Positions 1 through 11,712 of a stretch of 64,000 nt of DNA are shown here, piece by piece. Location of the stretch: assembly GCA_963691705.1 (NCBI GenBank), contig OY829538.1, positions 29,408,836-29,472,835 on the forward strand, read 5' to 3'. Made by a program: the position numbers and the translations under genes. This DNA comes from Viola odorata. Taxonomy: Eukaryota; Streptophyta; Magnoliopsida; Malpighiales; Violaceae. The notes under the pieces were generated by a model. It had not been told where the DNA came from. It saw only the letters and a program-made list of their open reading frames with translations, and made no database searches. Within the stretch, counting starts at the first letter, position 1, and each line of letters begins with the position of its first letter.

Positions 1-1119
1 TGCTGAAATTTGGTAATGCTAATAACGGTGACCACATGAGCCGATTTTTTAGTTCCCGGAAAGCTTCTTCTTACCTCATTCCCTACTCAAACGGTACATT
101 TTTCTTAGTGAGCTCGTTAAGAGGAGCGGCTACTATTGAGAAGTTTGGTACGAAGCGCCGGTAGAAACTAGCTACGTCTTGAAAGGATCTAACCTCGCTA
201 GCGTTCTTAGGGTGTAACCACTCCTTAATGGCCTTCACATTCTCTTCATCTACCTATACCCCATCTACACTCACCACAAAACCAAGAAAATGCACTCGAT
301 TCAAATAAAATTCCCACTTAGCCAATTTTGCATACAATTGATGAATTCTAAGTGTGTTGAGTATGGTGCATAAATGGGTGACATGGGCATCAATTGAAGG
401 GCTATAGATAAGAATGCCAACAAAGTAAACAACAATAAAATGGCTAATAAATGCACGCAGCACATGGTTCATTAAGCGCATGACGTACTAGGTGCATTAG
501 AGAGACCGAATGGCATTACCATCCATTCGTATAAACCATATTTGGTCTTGAATGTGGTATTCCACTCATCTCCCTCGTGCATGCGGATTTGGTGATACCC
601 GTTCATCAAGTCTATTTTGGAATAAACATTACTACCACTAAACTCATCCAACATGTCATCAAGGCGTGGAATAGGATGACGATACCTTATAGTAATCTTA
701 TTGATGGCCCGACAATGCACACACATGCACCACGTACCATCTTTCTTTGGTACTAATAACACAGGCACGACGCATGGCGACATACTCTCCAAGATGAATC
801 CCTTACTCATGAGGTCGTCGACTTATCATTAAAGCTCTTTTCTTTCTTCAAGATTGCACCAATAGGTCAGTCGGTTGGGTAAGACCGACCCCGAAACTAG
901 ATCGATTTTGTGCTCGATGCCTCAGATGGGAGGTAAGCCGTTTGGCATCTCCTTTGGAAACACATCATCGAATTCCCGTAAGAGTGAAACAATCCGACTA
1001 GGTAGGGAAGAAAGATTAAAGTTAACATTTAAGCAATGTTCTTTGTATCTAAGTACAAGGAACATTTTATTGGAATGCAATGCATACCTCGCATCCCTTC
1101 CCTTTGCATACACACTCAA
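1..1119 (-). pseudogene. CRM-D reverse transcriptase and RNase H remnant
   Basis: This is the polymerase part of the polyprotein that copied element RNA into DNA in the cytoplasmic particle. The minus strand shows an RT N-terminal linker (YAKGRDARYALHSNKMF) near 1119-1040. The fingers and palm ([41 protein letters not shown]) lie at 810-480. The catalytic-loop region reads IVVYFVGILIYS at about 430-400, where YFDDILVYS is expected, so both catalytic aspartates are lost. The RNase H connection (KAIKEW, SFYRRFVPNFS, APLNELTKKN) follows to base 1. Frames change at about 480 and 250 and contain stops. It is cut by the window edge. Confidence 0.85.
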
Positions 1120-2060
1120 TGATTTGAGCTCACCCTCTCAACCATGCTTTCTCTTTTCATGTCGTGTATTTTGCTCACTTCTTACCTTTTTCTCTCCACT
1201 CTTTTCCCCTCTCAATTGCTCTTGCTCACAACCATTACCATGCTTACTCTTTTCATGGTGTGTCTTGCACTCTCATCTTAGTTTCTTCTCTCCATTCTTA
1301 TCTCTAAAACTCCTCACTACATGGAATTCAGCGCTAGACCTTTCCATTTGCCTTTGGTCCTCACGGACTTGAGATGGTGAAAGAGGGGGAATGCTAAACT
1401 TCTTACCGCGGTGGGTAAGCTGAATTTTATTGATGCGCCCATCATGAATCACGTTCCTATCAAACTACCATGGGCGACCGAAGAGTACATGGCTAGCATC
1501 CATCGATACAACATCACACAAACGCTCATCCTCATATCCACCCATCTTGAAACTCACAAGAACTTGCTCCTTGACATTAACCTCCCCATCGTTATTAAAC
1601 CAATGGAGGGAATAAGGCTTAGGATGCGGTGTCGTTGTCAAATTCAGCTTGCTCACCAAGATATGACTTGCGACATCTACCACATTACCATTATCTACAA
1701 TCATAGACACAATCTTACCTTGTACTTCACAACGAGAATGGAAAAGGTTTTCCCTTTGCTCATCATAATTGGTATCCAACTTGGCGTGTGTATTCAAACT
1801 CCTCCTCACTATTGAGGTCATTGCCGAAGCCGGACTAATCTCTTCTTCATCACTATTCATTGCCGCTTCCTTCTCTCCATAATTTTCCTCACTAGTCAAC
1901 CCCTCTCCCTCACGATCGATCTCATACACCCCTTCCCTAATAACAATCACCCGTCGATTTGGGCACTCGGATGAAATATGCCCTCTCCCCCCGATAATTG
2001 AAGCACTCAATACTAGAAGAGTGTTTTCTAGGTGGTGGATTAGAGGTGGAATGATTGGAG
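1120..2060 (-). pseudogene. CRM-D protease and Gag zinc knuckle remnant
   Basis: This part carries the CCHC zinc knuckle of Gag and the aspartic protease that cuts the polyprotein. At 2030-1940 the knuckle reads GGRGHISSECPNRR, but its first half is in another frame and one cysteine has become tyrosine. The open stretch 2010-1465 holds the protease. It has an acidic linker with repeated Glu, then MIVDNGNVVDVASHILVSKL with the DNG catalytic triplet, then CDVVSMDASHVLFGRPW. The following linker towards RT (1464-1120) is broken by stops. The same domains, equally damaged, recur in CRM-B at 44.4-45.2 kb. Confidence 0.8.
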
Positions 2061-2127
2061 GGTATCAGTGTAGGATTAAGAGGGTTAGGCTTGGTGAAAG
2101 GTGTGTAGGGTTTTAGTGTAGAGGGGG

Positions 2128-3510
2128 TTATTTTAGTGTAAGGTGGTGTCTTTGGCTGGTCTCTTTGGTAAGGTTTCCACGGTAGTTTAGAGGAAGATGA
2201 GTAAGTGTTAGAAGGATTGCTGTTTCGGCTAGGGAAATTTGTTCTTTAGTGGCTTCGTGTGCTACTAACTTTAGAGCGTAGTGTAGCATAGGTTGTGGAT
2301 TTTCAAAATCCCATAACTCAAGCTTGTACTTAATTTTCTCATTCACACCATTCAAGAACCGAGCCATAGTTATCTCTTCATCTTCATATGTATCGGTTTG
2401 TGTGAGAAGAGATTCAAGCTCATTGTAATAGTCGCCCACGGACTTCGTCCCTTGCTTGAGACCTTGCAATCGGTTTTGCAACTCTCGCTTGTAGAAGGAT
2501 GGCATAAATCATTCCCTCATTACCTGCTTCATCTCTTCCCAATTTCGATGGTCCTTGCCCCATACCTCTCCTGATAGATTTTCTCCCACCAACTCATGGC
2601 ATAATCAAACTCCACCGCAGTGAGTTTCACCTTCTTACCTTTCGAATATTGGTGGCAATTGAAGATACGCTGAATTTTGCCCTCTCATTTAATATATTCT
2701 AAAGGGTCGATGGTTCCCTCAAAGGTAGGAATTTGTACCTTAATGTTATTCAAGTTATCATCACACTATTGTTCTTGAAACCTTCCCCTTCTTCCCCTAT
2801 TCATTTGCTCTCTATCCTCATGATCATCAAAATCATCATTTGCTTCTTCATATAAACCTTATAAAACTCTCGCCCATGGTAAGGAGTAGTGCTGCCTTGT
2901 AGGTGAGGAATCAAAGTTCGATCGTTGGTGGTGGAATTACCTTCGCATTGGTAAGGCGCCCGCTTACTTGTAATTAGCGGCATACCGTTAACTTTAGGTT
3001 TATTGGTATGTTAAGGGCCACGGGACATACTGTTAACTACATGGCTATCGGTATGTTGAGGAGCACGGCCTTGTAGTGGCCTGTTGGCGTGGCTGCTGTG
3101 GCATTGAACATTGTAGCCTTAGGCTTGGAGATCTCTAAGGATAAAGGATTGTGCTTCGGCATTGGCAAGGGCTTGTCCTCGTGGACCCGTGGTAAGGATG
3201 TTAGGAAAACCTCAGTTGACTACCCCTTTGCCTCTTCCATACTCATCATCGCTATCATGACCCTCTGACTTTTTCTCGCATGTAACATGATCCTTTTTTG
3301 GTTCTCCGCGTGGCTTAAACGTCATAGATTTAGAAGCCATCGGATTCATAGAGGCCTCGGTGTGCTTGCCTTGTGCCAACATGAAGGACTAAAACATCTT
3401 CCTCAACTCAACTTGGCCATGCTCCATGGCCTCAATTTTAGCCCACAAGGAATGACTCGCCTCATCGGATTTGGTGTCATTGTTTCCCACCACACTTTCA
3501 GCTGACATAA
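2128..3510 (-). pseudogene. CRM-D gag remnant
   Basis: Gag forms the cytoplasmic particle. On the minus strand the likely start is the ATG at about 3510, giving MSAESVVGNNDTKSDEASHS and then a helical stretch EAMEHGQVELRKMF. The Gly/His-rich middle (2983-2801) contains several stops. A clean open stretch, 2505-2128, holds the capsid C-terminal half: YKRELQNRLQGLKQG, DYYNELESLLTQTDTYEDEE and MARFLNGVNEKIKYKLEL. The gap at 2506-2800 still shows WWDK-like and EEMKQ-like traces but is frame-broken. Stops and shifts make it non-functional. Confidence 0.75.
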
Positions 3511-4487
3511 TAAAAGTTTTGTACCTGCATAAGTAGCAAACGTTAGTGAAATTTTCTCTTCCTCGCGTGTATTCCCTCGTGTTTAAGCACCCGTCAAAAT
3601 TGTTCTCACAAAACCTCTCAATTCCTAGTTCCAGATTAGTGCTTACAAGTTTTTGCGCGTAAGGTTGCACAATTCAAAACTTCACTATCGATCAATACTC
3701 TCGTCTTAAATATACACCAGAAGAATCAACAAGAAAAGCACACAAATATGAGACTTAATGAAGCCAAAAGGAGGAAAACCGAAGGCAAACAAGACTCAGG
3801 AAATGATAGTTTAGTTTAATTTGTGCTTAATAATGGGAAGCAAATCAAGGAATAAATCAGCTCAATCCGTTTGATTTAATTCCTCACCTTTCACTCACTA
3901 GAGACATTCCCTTTTTCTATGCTTTTACTCTTTTCTTTTCTTTTCTCTCTTTTTTTTCTACAATTGTCAAGCAATCAATCGAAGAAAATAATGCAGCCGC
4001 TCTCTTGATAATCCATTTTGTATGTTAACAAAAAAGGTAAGTAGTGTAAATGAGTGAGTGTAAAGGAATAAAAGTGAATGTTATTGATTCCACAAACACA
4101 ATTAATTGAAGACAGGTGACAGGAATGGATTAAACACCAATTTACCCACAACCAACTCAAGAATTCTCAAGAACACATTCTATTGTACCTGGCACACAAA
4201 TGTGGAATGAAATACTCTTGACTCTAAACACTTTTGAGACACAACACAACAAATTTTAACTAAGAAGCAAGAAGAAAATTCAGTTGAAGATCAATGAAAA
4301 GTTGTTAGCTAGATGAACACCAAGGAAACTAGAATTCTAGAGATCTGCCACTTTCAAATTCAGTGCTCAAATGTCAGAAACTCAAGATCAACGCAGATCT
4401 CACAATAAGAATGACTTTCCTGACATAAATTTTGGTAAATATTTTAACAGAAATCGAAAGCCCAAACTGATAACTCAAGGCAGCAAA
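3511..4487 (-). other. CRM-D 5' leader, non-coding
   Basis: This stretch lies between the gag start and the primer binding site of CRM-D. It is A/T-rich with pyrimidine runs at 3920-3960 and has no open frame conserved in the sister elements. A short plus-strand frame at 4371-4562 crosses primer site and LTR and is an antisense artefact. I see no other feature here. Confidence 0.6.
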
Positions 4488-4499
4488 GCTCTGCTACCA
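4488..4499 (-). promoter_or_regulatory. CRM-D primer binding site (initiator-Met tRNA type)
   Basis: The minus strand reads TGGTAGCAGAGC two bases inside the LTR edge. It differs at one position from TGGTATCAGAGC, the usual plant initiator-methionine primer site. CRM-A and CRM-E have the same site at the same two-base spacing with one or two further changes. Its position fixes the LTR edge at 4502. Confidence 0.75.
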
Positions 4500-4501
4500 C
4501 T

Positions 4502-7037
4502 TGATGAGGTCCGAACTCTTTTTAATGAGCTGGAGCGTATGAGCCTTGTGGTTCAGATGTAGCTCGATGATCGTCACTCAAATGTATTAAATATTTTCCT
4601 AATGCCTAAATGCACAAATAAATGTGTACAGGGCAAGACAGGGTCGAACCACAGAGATTGAAGGAATAAAACGTTAATAAAGATTTATGACAAGGGACAA
4701 ATGCAACAGAATACAGTCAAGAAACACCAGGGGGGAGTTTCTGTCGATTAATGAATTAATCGACGCAAATATGGGAGCTAACAAAATAGATAAGTAAATA
4801 AATTTAAATCGCAATCATAAAAGTAACATGCATTCAGGGGCTCGAAAGTATTAAGCAATCAAGGGCAAAATAACAAAAGAGATTCGAGAGCACGAAAAGC
4901 AGTAAGAGAGATATAAATCAGACGGGAAGGGATCTTAGTAAAAGGTGTTCTCGGGTTGCGTTCTAGGTCAATTAATCATGGGCACAAAAATATTCCAAAC
5001 TCAAGCACAGAGCTGCTATAGGAGTCATGTTTCCACGTAGACTCCCTACTCACCTTCGTAGGTAGAAGCCACCCCACATTTCCACATATGGGGTGGCCTT
5101 GACGTTTCGCCGTCCTCCCAGGCATGAATGTGGGGAGGCACTACTCAAAATGCCCATGAAGTGGAGGCAAGACAGAACTAGGGCGTGACATCTCAGGTTG
5201 TCAAGCTCGCATCACATAACCTAAACAATCAAATACCCCTAGACGAAAGACCTCTCGCGTTGTCTACACTAGGTGTCAACTATATCTCAAGGATTCGCGT
5301 TAGTTATAACCAATAGAATGACAATACTCATGTAGAAAAATTGACAGTTGATCAAGCCCTCATCAGTTCTAAATAAGCAAGGATTAAAATGATGAATGAT
5401 TGAATATGACAAGAGAATGTATTAAGCACATTTTAAGCCTCCTAACTAACCCTTTGCAACCCTTGCAACACCCTTCACTAAGAGGTTGATATTTTGCTAC
5501 TCATAACAAGATAAGGACAGTAGATAATAAATATCATGCAAGAAAGAGTAAAGAAAAAGGATTAGAGGAAACCGGTAAATGATTTAATAAATCAAAGGAG
5601 AAAGGCTTCTCCCTTTATAAAATTGGCGGCTGCTCCAAGATTCAAGAGAATAATATCCCCAGAAATTAGGGTAAAAGAAAGAGTAATGTTTTTAGTGTCT
5701 TTTGTCAGCCCCCCTTACAAAAACCCTAAAACTAAGCTTATATAGGCTAAAACTAGCTAGGGGATAAAAATACAGCTAAGGGAGAGAGGGTGTCAGCGCT
5801 TGGGAGGACACCAGCACATAGGGGGATCGCGTCCTTGGCAGAGGATATTCTGGAATCTTCTGGAAGCATCTGACACCTTCTAGAAGCGCTTGGGATTCCT
5901 TCCTTTGGCTCTTGATCTCTGATCTGATGTAGGGAAGTCAAGGGCATGAGACTGCTCACTGGTTCGGTTAGCGTCGCGGGCTCGACGACCTCTGCTCTTC
6001 TAAACCTCGATCTTCAAATCTTCATAAATCCTTCCAAATATGCTCGTTTTTGCTCTTTTCTCCCTTTAGGCGCTGATCTGCAAAAAGATGGGAAAAAGGG
6101 CAAATCAGAAGTATCTTGCCCTCGAAAAGGCCGCAAATAAGATAGAAAAACCTACAATAAAGACACGCTATCACTCGAGTTACCAACAAAACTCAGTCGA
6201 ATGCAAACAGAAATAAGGAGAATTGCGGAAGGAAAAAGATGGAGGTTGTAGCAGAAAGAGAGAATAATAAAGAATAGAAAACTAATGTAATAACGATAGA
6301 TTTGCAGTTAGATATTCAATCCAAAACAATCAATCAAAAATAAACATTCAAATGCATCTAGTAAGTAATAATCCATCATAAAAAATCTGGGATATTCGAT
6401 CAATACACAAATATCCCAAAGTTCGATCAATGACAACAGAAACAACAATCCAAAGCTTGGAGACAAAAGGTATTTTACTTGATAGGAATCAAGAAGTCTC
6501 CTAGACTAGATTCTTACAAGGTGAGTTTAAGTTGTTTAGAGGAAGGAGTACTCTCAACTCTAGCAATAAACACTTAGATAAAAACTGACTAAAATGAGAA
6601 GAAAGTTCATTATTTATACTAGTAAATAGGAATGGGTCCGATAAAGGTATGGTTAGATGTCGGTACTCGGCAGATTCCCGGATGGTTCATTCCGCTAGTT
6701 TCTAGTAAGTATCTCTCCCGAAATCTTCCGGTAGTTGATTGCTCCTAGTAACTCTCCCGAAGGATTCTAATTGTTGATGGCCCCGGTAATATGCTCGTTC
6801 CTGGTATCTCTTCTAAAATCTTCCGGTAGTTGATTGCTCCTGGTAAGGTGCACATTTGGTTTTTGGTTTTTGCTATGATGTTCAATCTCCATTAAGGTTC
6901 GCCTCTCGGAATGGGGAGTTTATGTCTTCATCTCTGCCTCAATTTATAATGCTAGTTTCATGGCCTTGCTACGGGTTATCGGTCCTCCTGGTGCCATATC
7001 TTGCTCTTCAAGCTTTAAGATAGGCGTGATCACATCA
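4502..7037 (-). repeat. CRM-D 5' LTR, split by a solo LTR
   Basis: The LTR begins TGATGAGGTCC at 4502, beside the primer site, and ends GTGATCACATCA at 7037, so the termini are TGATG and CATCA. It resumes at 6179 after the nested solo LTR, giving about 920 bp of LTR proper. It contains an internal direct repeat of about 95-bp period (the ATCTTCCGGTAGTTGATTG block near 6722 and again near 6817). The right part is present again at 39606-40465, with the solo LTR at the identical site. Confidence 0.7.
4568..6173 (-). repeat. Solo LTR of an Athila-type element (LTR1), TSD CTCGA
   Basis: A complete 1606-bp LTR with ends TGATCG and GCTATCA, flanked by the 5-bp duplication CTCGA at 4563-4567 and 6174-6178. 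There is no internal region, so it is a solo LTR left by LTR-LTR recombination. On the minus strand it has a TATA box (TATATAAG, plus coordinates 5737-5744) and a telo-box-like AAACCCTAA near 5722. Its end resembles other Athila U5 ends here (TCTCTGTGGTTCGACC on the minus strand). A 9-bp perfect hairpin (GCCACCCCA, 12-nt loop) lies near 5069-5099. It is homologous to 7957-9317, 38413-39600 and, more distantly, 53218-54676. Confidence 0.85.
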
Positions 7038-7957
7038 TCTAGTCTTGATAAGCTAGTGAGAAAAATTAATTTGATTTAAACATGATTGACAACCGAGGAT
7101 CCTAGGTCAAGAGTTGTCTTCCCCTAATATACAATCAATCAATTTAGTAAACCCTTTAACCAACAATGTGCTAGTTGATTAGGAATCATTTTTAAGCGTA
7201 CATGAGATGGTTTTGATACACAAGGGAAGTAGGGACTCTAAGTGTACCTGAGTCCTATAGCATTTCTATAGATTAAAGATAAATACCTTTGCATAAATGA
7301 TTGAATACTCATGAATCATGACTTGTTTAGCTTCTATTAGGATTGTTTCTACTTTTGAACACATTTTCAAACACACTTTCTGATTTAATTGCCCTTTTCT
7401 TATTTTCATTACTTCTTTTATTCCTCAGTTTTAAACAAAACTCCTCAATTTCACTTAACTGTTACTATTAGTCATTACAAGCAATTTACAAAAATTATAT
7501 CCATTTTTCCTTATGGACAAACCTCTTGCTGTTATTTATAATTAACTTTGTGCCTAGTAGAAGTTGTAATTCTTTATTTATTTTTGACGGAGTCGATGAT
7601 TATTAAATTTTGGCATCGTTGCCAGGGAGATTGCGGTATACTAATTTTGTATTTTCTTGTTCATGACCAAGTCCTCCTGTACGGTCTTAATTCCATTCAA
7701 TCCGAAGCTTACAAAAATAGAAACGAAAATAAGAAGGCAACCCAAAAGAAAGCGATTGATACCAATGGAAGCAACACTAAGTTAATCAGCCAGTATTTAT
7801 CTTGATCAAGAACATCCTCTTGACAAAGTAGTAGACCAAGAAGATCAAAATCCGAGAGCAGAAATGGCAAATCAACTAGCTGCGAAGACTCTTAAGGAAT
7901 TAATCAAGGGGATAGAATAAAATACCTATTCCTGCATCAATTTGCCAGCAGTAGACC
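7038..7957 (+). mobile_element. Athila-0: LTR end, leader and gag start, plus strand
   Basis: Sequence 7038 to about 7600 resembles the right part of the plus-strand Athila solo LTR at 43190-43738 (the GTTGTCTTCCCCT and AACCCTTTAACCA blocks and the final TTTATTTTTGACGGAGTCGA). It is followed by an Asp-type primer site and a leader. A short frame at 7864-7920 starts MANQLAAKTLKELIKG, which resembles the Athila Gag N-terminus but stops after 18 codons. The element is cut at 7957, where the truncated LTR of Athila-1 begins. It appears to be the host into which CRM-D inserted. Confidence 0.6.
7611..7628 (+). promoter_or_regulatory. Athila-0 primer binding site (Asp tRNA type)
   Basis: The site reads TGGCATCGTTGCCAGGGA. 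It matches the Asp-tRNA primer site usual for plant Athila elements (TGGCGCCGTTGCCGGGGA) at 15 of 18 positions, and the three differences are all transitions. It sits just after the LTR end and fixes the orientation as plus. Confidence 0.7.
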
Positions 7958-9317
7958 AATCATAAAAGTAACATGCATTCGGGGGCTCGAAAGTATTAAG
8001 CAATCAAGGGCAAAATAACAAAAGAGATTCAAGAGCACGAAAAGCAGTAAGAGAGATATAAATCAGACGGGAAGGGATCTTAGTAAAAGGTGTTCTCGGG
8101 TTGCGTTCTAGGTCAATTAATCATGGGCACAAAAATATTCCAAACTCAAGCACAGACCTGCTATAGGAGTCATGTTTCCATATAGACTCCCTACTCACCT
8201 TCGTAGGTAGAAGCCACCCCTCATTTCCACATATGGGGTGGCCTTGACGTTTCACCGTCCTCCCAGGCATGAATGCAGGGAGGCACTACTCAAAATGCCC
8301 ATGAAGTGGAGGCAAGACAGATCTAGGGCATGACATCTCAGGTTGTCAAGCTCACATCACATAACCTAAACAATCAAATACCCCAAGACGAAAGACCTCT
8401 CGCGATGTCTACACTAGGTGTCTACTATATCTCAAGGATTCGCGTTAGTTATAACCAAGAGAATGACAATACTCATGCAGAAAAATTGATAGTTGATCAA
8501 GCCCTTAACAGTTCTAAATAAGCAAGGATTAAAACGATAAATGATTGAATATGACAAGAGAATGTATTAAGCACATTTTAAGCCTCCTAACTAACCCTTT
8601 GCAACCCTTGCAACACCCTTCACTAAGAGGTTGATATTTAGCTACTCATAACAAGATAAGGACAGTAGATAATAAATATCATGCAAGAAAGAGTTAAGAA
8701 AAAGGATTAGAGGAAACCGGTAAATGATTTAATAAATCAAAGGAGAAAGGCTTCTCCCTTTACAAAACTGGCGGCTGCTCCAAGATTCAAGAGACTAATA
8801 TCCCCAGAAATTAGGGTAAAAGAAAGAGTAATGTTTTCAGTGTCTTTAGTCAGCCCCCCTTACAAAAACCCTAAAACTAAGCTTATATAGGCTAAAACTA
8901 GCTAGGGGACAAAAATACAGCTAAGGGAGAAAGGGTGTCAGCGCTTGGGAGGACGCCAGCACATAGGGGGACCGCGTCCTTAGCAGAGGATATTCTAGAA
9001 TCTTCTGGAAGCGTCTGACACCTTCTAGAAGCTCTTGGGATTCCTTCCTTTGGCTCTTGATCTCTGATCTGATGCAGGGAAGTCGAGGGCATGAGACTGC
9101 TTACTGGTTCGGTTAGCATCGCAAGCTCAACGACGTCTGCTCTTCTAAACCTTGATATTCAAATCTTCAAAAATCCTTCCAAATATGCTCGTTTTTGCTC
9201 TTTTCTCCCTTTAGGCGTTGATCTGCAAAAAGATGGGAAAAAGGGCAAATCAGAAGTATCTTGCCCTCTAAAAAGCCAGAAATAAGATAAAAAACCTACA
9301 ATAAAGACACACTATCA
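7957..9317 (-). repeat. Athila-1 3' LTR (LTR2), left-truncated
   Basis: It is homologous to LTR1 from LTR1 position 4812 onwards, so about 245 bp of the U5 side are missing. The left joint is with the gag leader of Athila-0. The right end ACTATCA at 9311-9317 is followed directly by the polypurine tract, which identifies it as the 3' LTR of the minus-strand element. TATA (TATATAAG, minus strand) and the telo-box are retained near 8890. A 30-kb-distant LTR at 38413-39600 is a near match. Confidence 0.8.
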
Positions 9318-9334
9318 AATCCCCACACTGCCCA
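9318..9334 (-). promoter_or_regulatory. Athila-1 polypurine tract
   Basis: The minus strand reads GGGCAGTGTGGGGATT directly before the LTR start TGATAG. This G-rich run would prime plus-strand DNA synthesis. A close match (GGCAGTGTGGGGATG) occupies the same place in Athila-C at about 54677-54693. Confidence 0.75.
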
Positions 9335-11712
9335 TTGCTCGCCCTCGAGCAATCACAAAACTAAAAACTACCTCCAGAAATAGACAACACAGTAACCACA
9401 CACAAATACGAACCGACACCAAGCTAGACTTCGCACAAAACCCATTCTCACCTAGGAGACACCTGCATCAAAGTAGAGGGGTAACGACCCCAAAGATCAA
9501 ACTTTCCCATATCAAACCCTTAATCAGCAGTCCTTACCAGATACGTGTTTACACTCACTCTCGTAAGCAAGGCTAAGTGTTTACGCTCATAACTAAATGC
9601 ACATAACACAGCACAAAGTCAAACGTGCATATCAATCCGACTACTGTAGAACACACGCATGGGCAATCAACAATTGGAAAAACAATGCATCAGCAAAAAG
9701 AAAGAAAAGGGATGGAATGAGACAGAAATGTGGAAGAGAGAAGTAGGAGATGAACAGAAAAGAAATGAGGGGAGAAAAAAAGGAAAAAAAAGAAAGGACA
9801 AGGTAGAACCTAGTTGGATTCCTTGGCTTAGGAAAAAGGCGAAGTAGGCAACTTTCATTGAGGGCACGATGATGATTCGGGGGCTAGATAGAGGTCTTCT
9901 TTCGAGGGCAGGAAAATCTTCTTGTTGAGGCTTCGGATGCGGATACTTTCTTTTTGTTCTCTTAATGCCCCCCCTTTCCTTTTATTTTCAAATTTAATAT
10001 ATATATTTTTTTTTAGAGGAAACCGGGAGGGGGCACGAACTAATTACAAAACTTTGATTCTTCTGGGGCGTGAAACTTTTAATTTTTTGTTCAGCGCTTG
10101 CCCTTGATCTGCTTCCAGCATCGATGGTGACTTCTTTGGCTTCCCCACACTTGAAACTTTCTTGGGGCTCGATTTCTTTGGATGATCTAGGGCTCGAAAT
10201 GTTTTCGCTTTTTCTTGCCCTAGATCTTTGCTTTCTATTTTTTACTTTGAAGTCTTTTGCTTTCGTGTGCTTCCCCATACTTGAACTTTTCTGCGCATTC
10301 TTTAGATGTCTAGCCCTCGACGTTACCCTCAATAATCGCTACCTCACATGCCAAGGAAAAAGATCAAGAAAAGACGAATGGTCAGGAAAAAATATGAAAA
10401 GAAGGGGGATGTCGGGGGCATGAAAAGGGAAGAGAGAAGGAAGAAGAGAAAGAAGAAGACATTGACGCGAAGTTTTCTGTCAAATCGATGCTTTCCCATA
10501 TCTAATAGTGCCTATACCCAGGGATATCATGCAAGATCAACCAGTGCCTAGTTAAAGCATCCTAATCACACAAGAAATAAATAGGCATGGAAGCTCAAGT
10601 GCTCACAGGGTACTTTTGTGACTACTGATGTCGAGGCCTAGATATGGATATAAGGTTCAGTAGGCAAAAATAGGAATAGCTAGGTCTAGACAAGGTGTTG
10701 GTGGTTCATACTTGTGCAAAATGTGATCAAAAGTGTGTCCATTCACAAAGGTTTTTGAAAACTGGGCAGTGGTGAATTTTGGAAAAATTTAGCAAAGTCC
10801 TAAAAATCCGAAAATTCAGTGTCTAAAAATGAAAATCCGAAAAAGTTTTGAAAAATCCGAAAAAGCATGCAATCAATCAAGCAACAAACAGAAAATTTAA
10901 ACATTGAACAAACACACAACTAAATCCCTCCCTACACTTAGGCTGCATTGTCCTCAATGCGAGGAAGGGAACACATAAGAAGTTTAACAAAAATTTAAAA
11001 GAAGTACATGACAGAATAAAGTAAAAATGTTTTTGGCCCTCCTCGAGGGTAGGAAATTGAATTATTCAGGGGGGAATCAAGAGGGTGATAGATTACTCCT
11101 GGCCACTTCAGTTGCTAGGCCACGAAGCTCTGCGAGGACTGCTTGGAGCAGCCGTTCAATTCTAAGGAGCGTCTGGGGTGACGAATTGGATGACTTGCTT
11201 GCTTGATTGCTTTCGGGGGCTCGATCGGAGATTCCTTCTGGGGCACGAGGGGCAGGAGGAATGGTCGGAGAAGGTGGTTCTTCGTCGAGGCCGAGGCTAA
11301 GAGATTCGTCAAGAAATTAATGAGGGCCACTTTTTTGTCTCCTTTTGATGACACAACGCCTTGGGACTAGGAGAGAGAACATAGGCCCGCGGATCCCAAC
11401 CGCCTGCCTTTTCAAAATTTAAAAAGAGAGAGTAGTTAGGGAAGATAAAGACAAAAGGACATAATAAATGGAAAGAAAATATTTGCAGGCGAATAACATC
11501 GCTTGGGAAAAGGAAAAAGAGAGAAATCAGGGGATAAGGGATAGAAATCTTAACTAATAAAGGGAAAATAAAATACCCAAATATAAAAAGGAAAAAGTTA
11601 TGAATTTAAATAACAAAATAAAAGAGGTAGAGTTAGAAAGGAATGGGACGACATTTGGAATGCCTCTTGGATGGCCTGCTTTCTTGTTGAGGCCTCGACG
11701 TGTTTCAGAGAT
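9335..11712 (-). other. Athila-1 3' non-coding region
   Basis: This lies between the polypurine tract and the integrase stop. It contains a purine-rich run (9680-9850), T-rich runs near 9990-10015 and several low-complexity open frames on both strands that are not shared as proteins. The same blocks recur in order in Athila-C (54.7-56.4 kb), for example CTCGCCCTCGAG, CCCTGGGATAT and AAATCCCTCCC-ACACTTAGG. It is therefore conserved non-coding sequence of the family. No envelope-like gene is recognisable. Confidence 0.65.

Larger units (their letters stand above)
1..7037 (-). mobile_element. CRM-D: partial CRM-like Ty3/gypsy element, minus strand
   Basis: Reading leftwards on the minus strand from 7037, the order is 5' LTR, primer site, leader, gag, zinc knuckle, protease, RT and start of RNase H. 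The rest lies beyond base 1. The protease (DNGxVVDVAS, then HPKPYSLHW) and the Gag capsid block (RELQNRLQGLKQGTKSVGDYYNE) are of the type I associate with CRM-like chromoviruses. The LTR is interrupted by an Athila solo LTR at 4568-6173. Its right edge CACATCA at 7031-7037 is followed by TCTAG, a possible target duplication whose partner is outside the window. CRM-B at 42-47 kb is its closest relative here. All reading frames are broken. Confidence 0.8.

Noticed and set aside
875..1372. A 165-codon plus-strand frame
   Set aside because: It lies opposite the CRM-D RT-protease linker, which has recognisable protein motifs on the minus strand. The plus frame is low-complexity Ser/Leu/Phe.
4371..4562. 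A plus-strand 63-codon frame starting MSETQDQRRS
   Set aside because: It crosses the CRM-D primer binding site and LTR edge on the opposite strand and ends next to the target duplication of the solo LTR. An antisense artefact with no known family.
9659..10551. Several short Lys/Glu-rich or Phe/Ser-rich frames on both strands
   Set aside because: They come from purine- and pyrimidine-rich runs in the Athila 3' non-coding region. The homologous region of Athila-C does not preserve the frames.
11115..11354. A minus-strand frame of 79 codons as a possible envelope-like gene of Athila-1
   Set aside because: Too short, with no membrane segment or known motif and no conserved counterpart in Athila-C.
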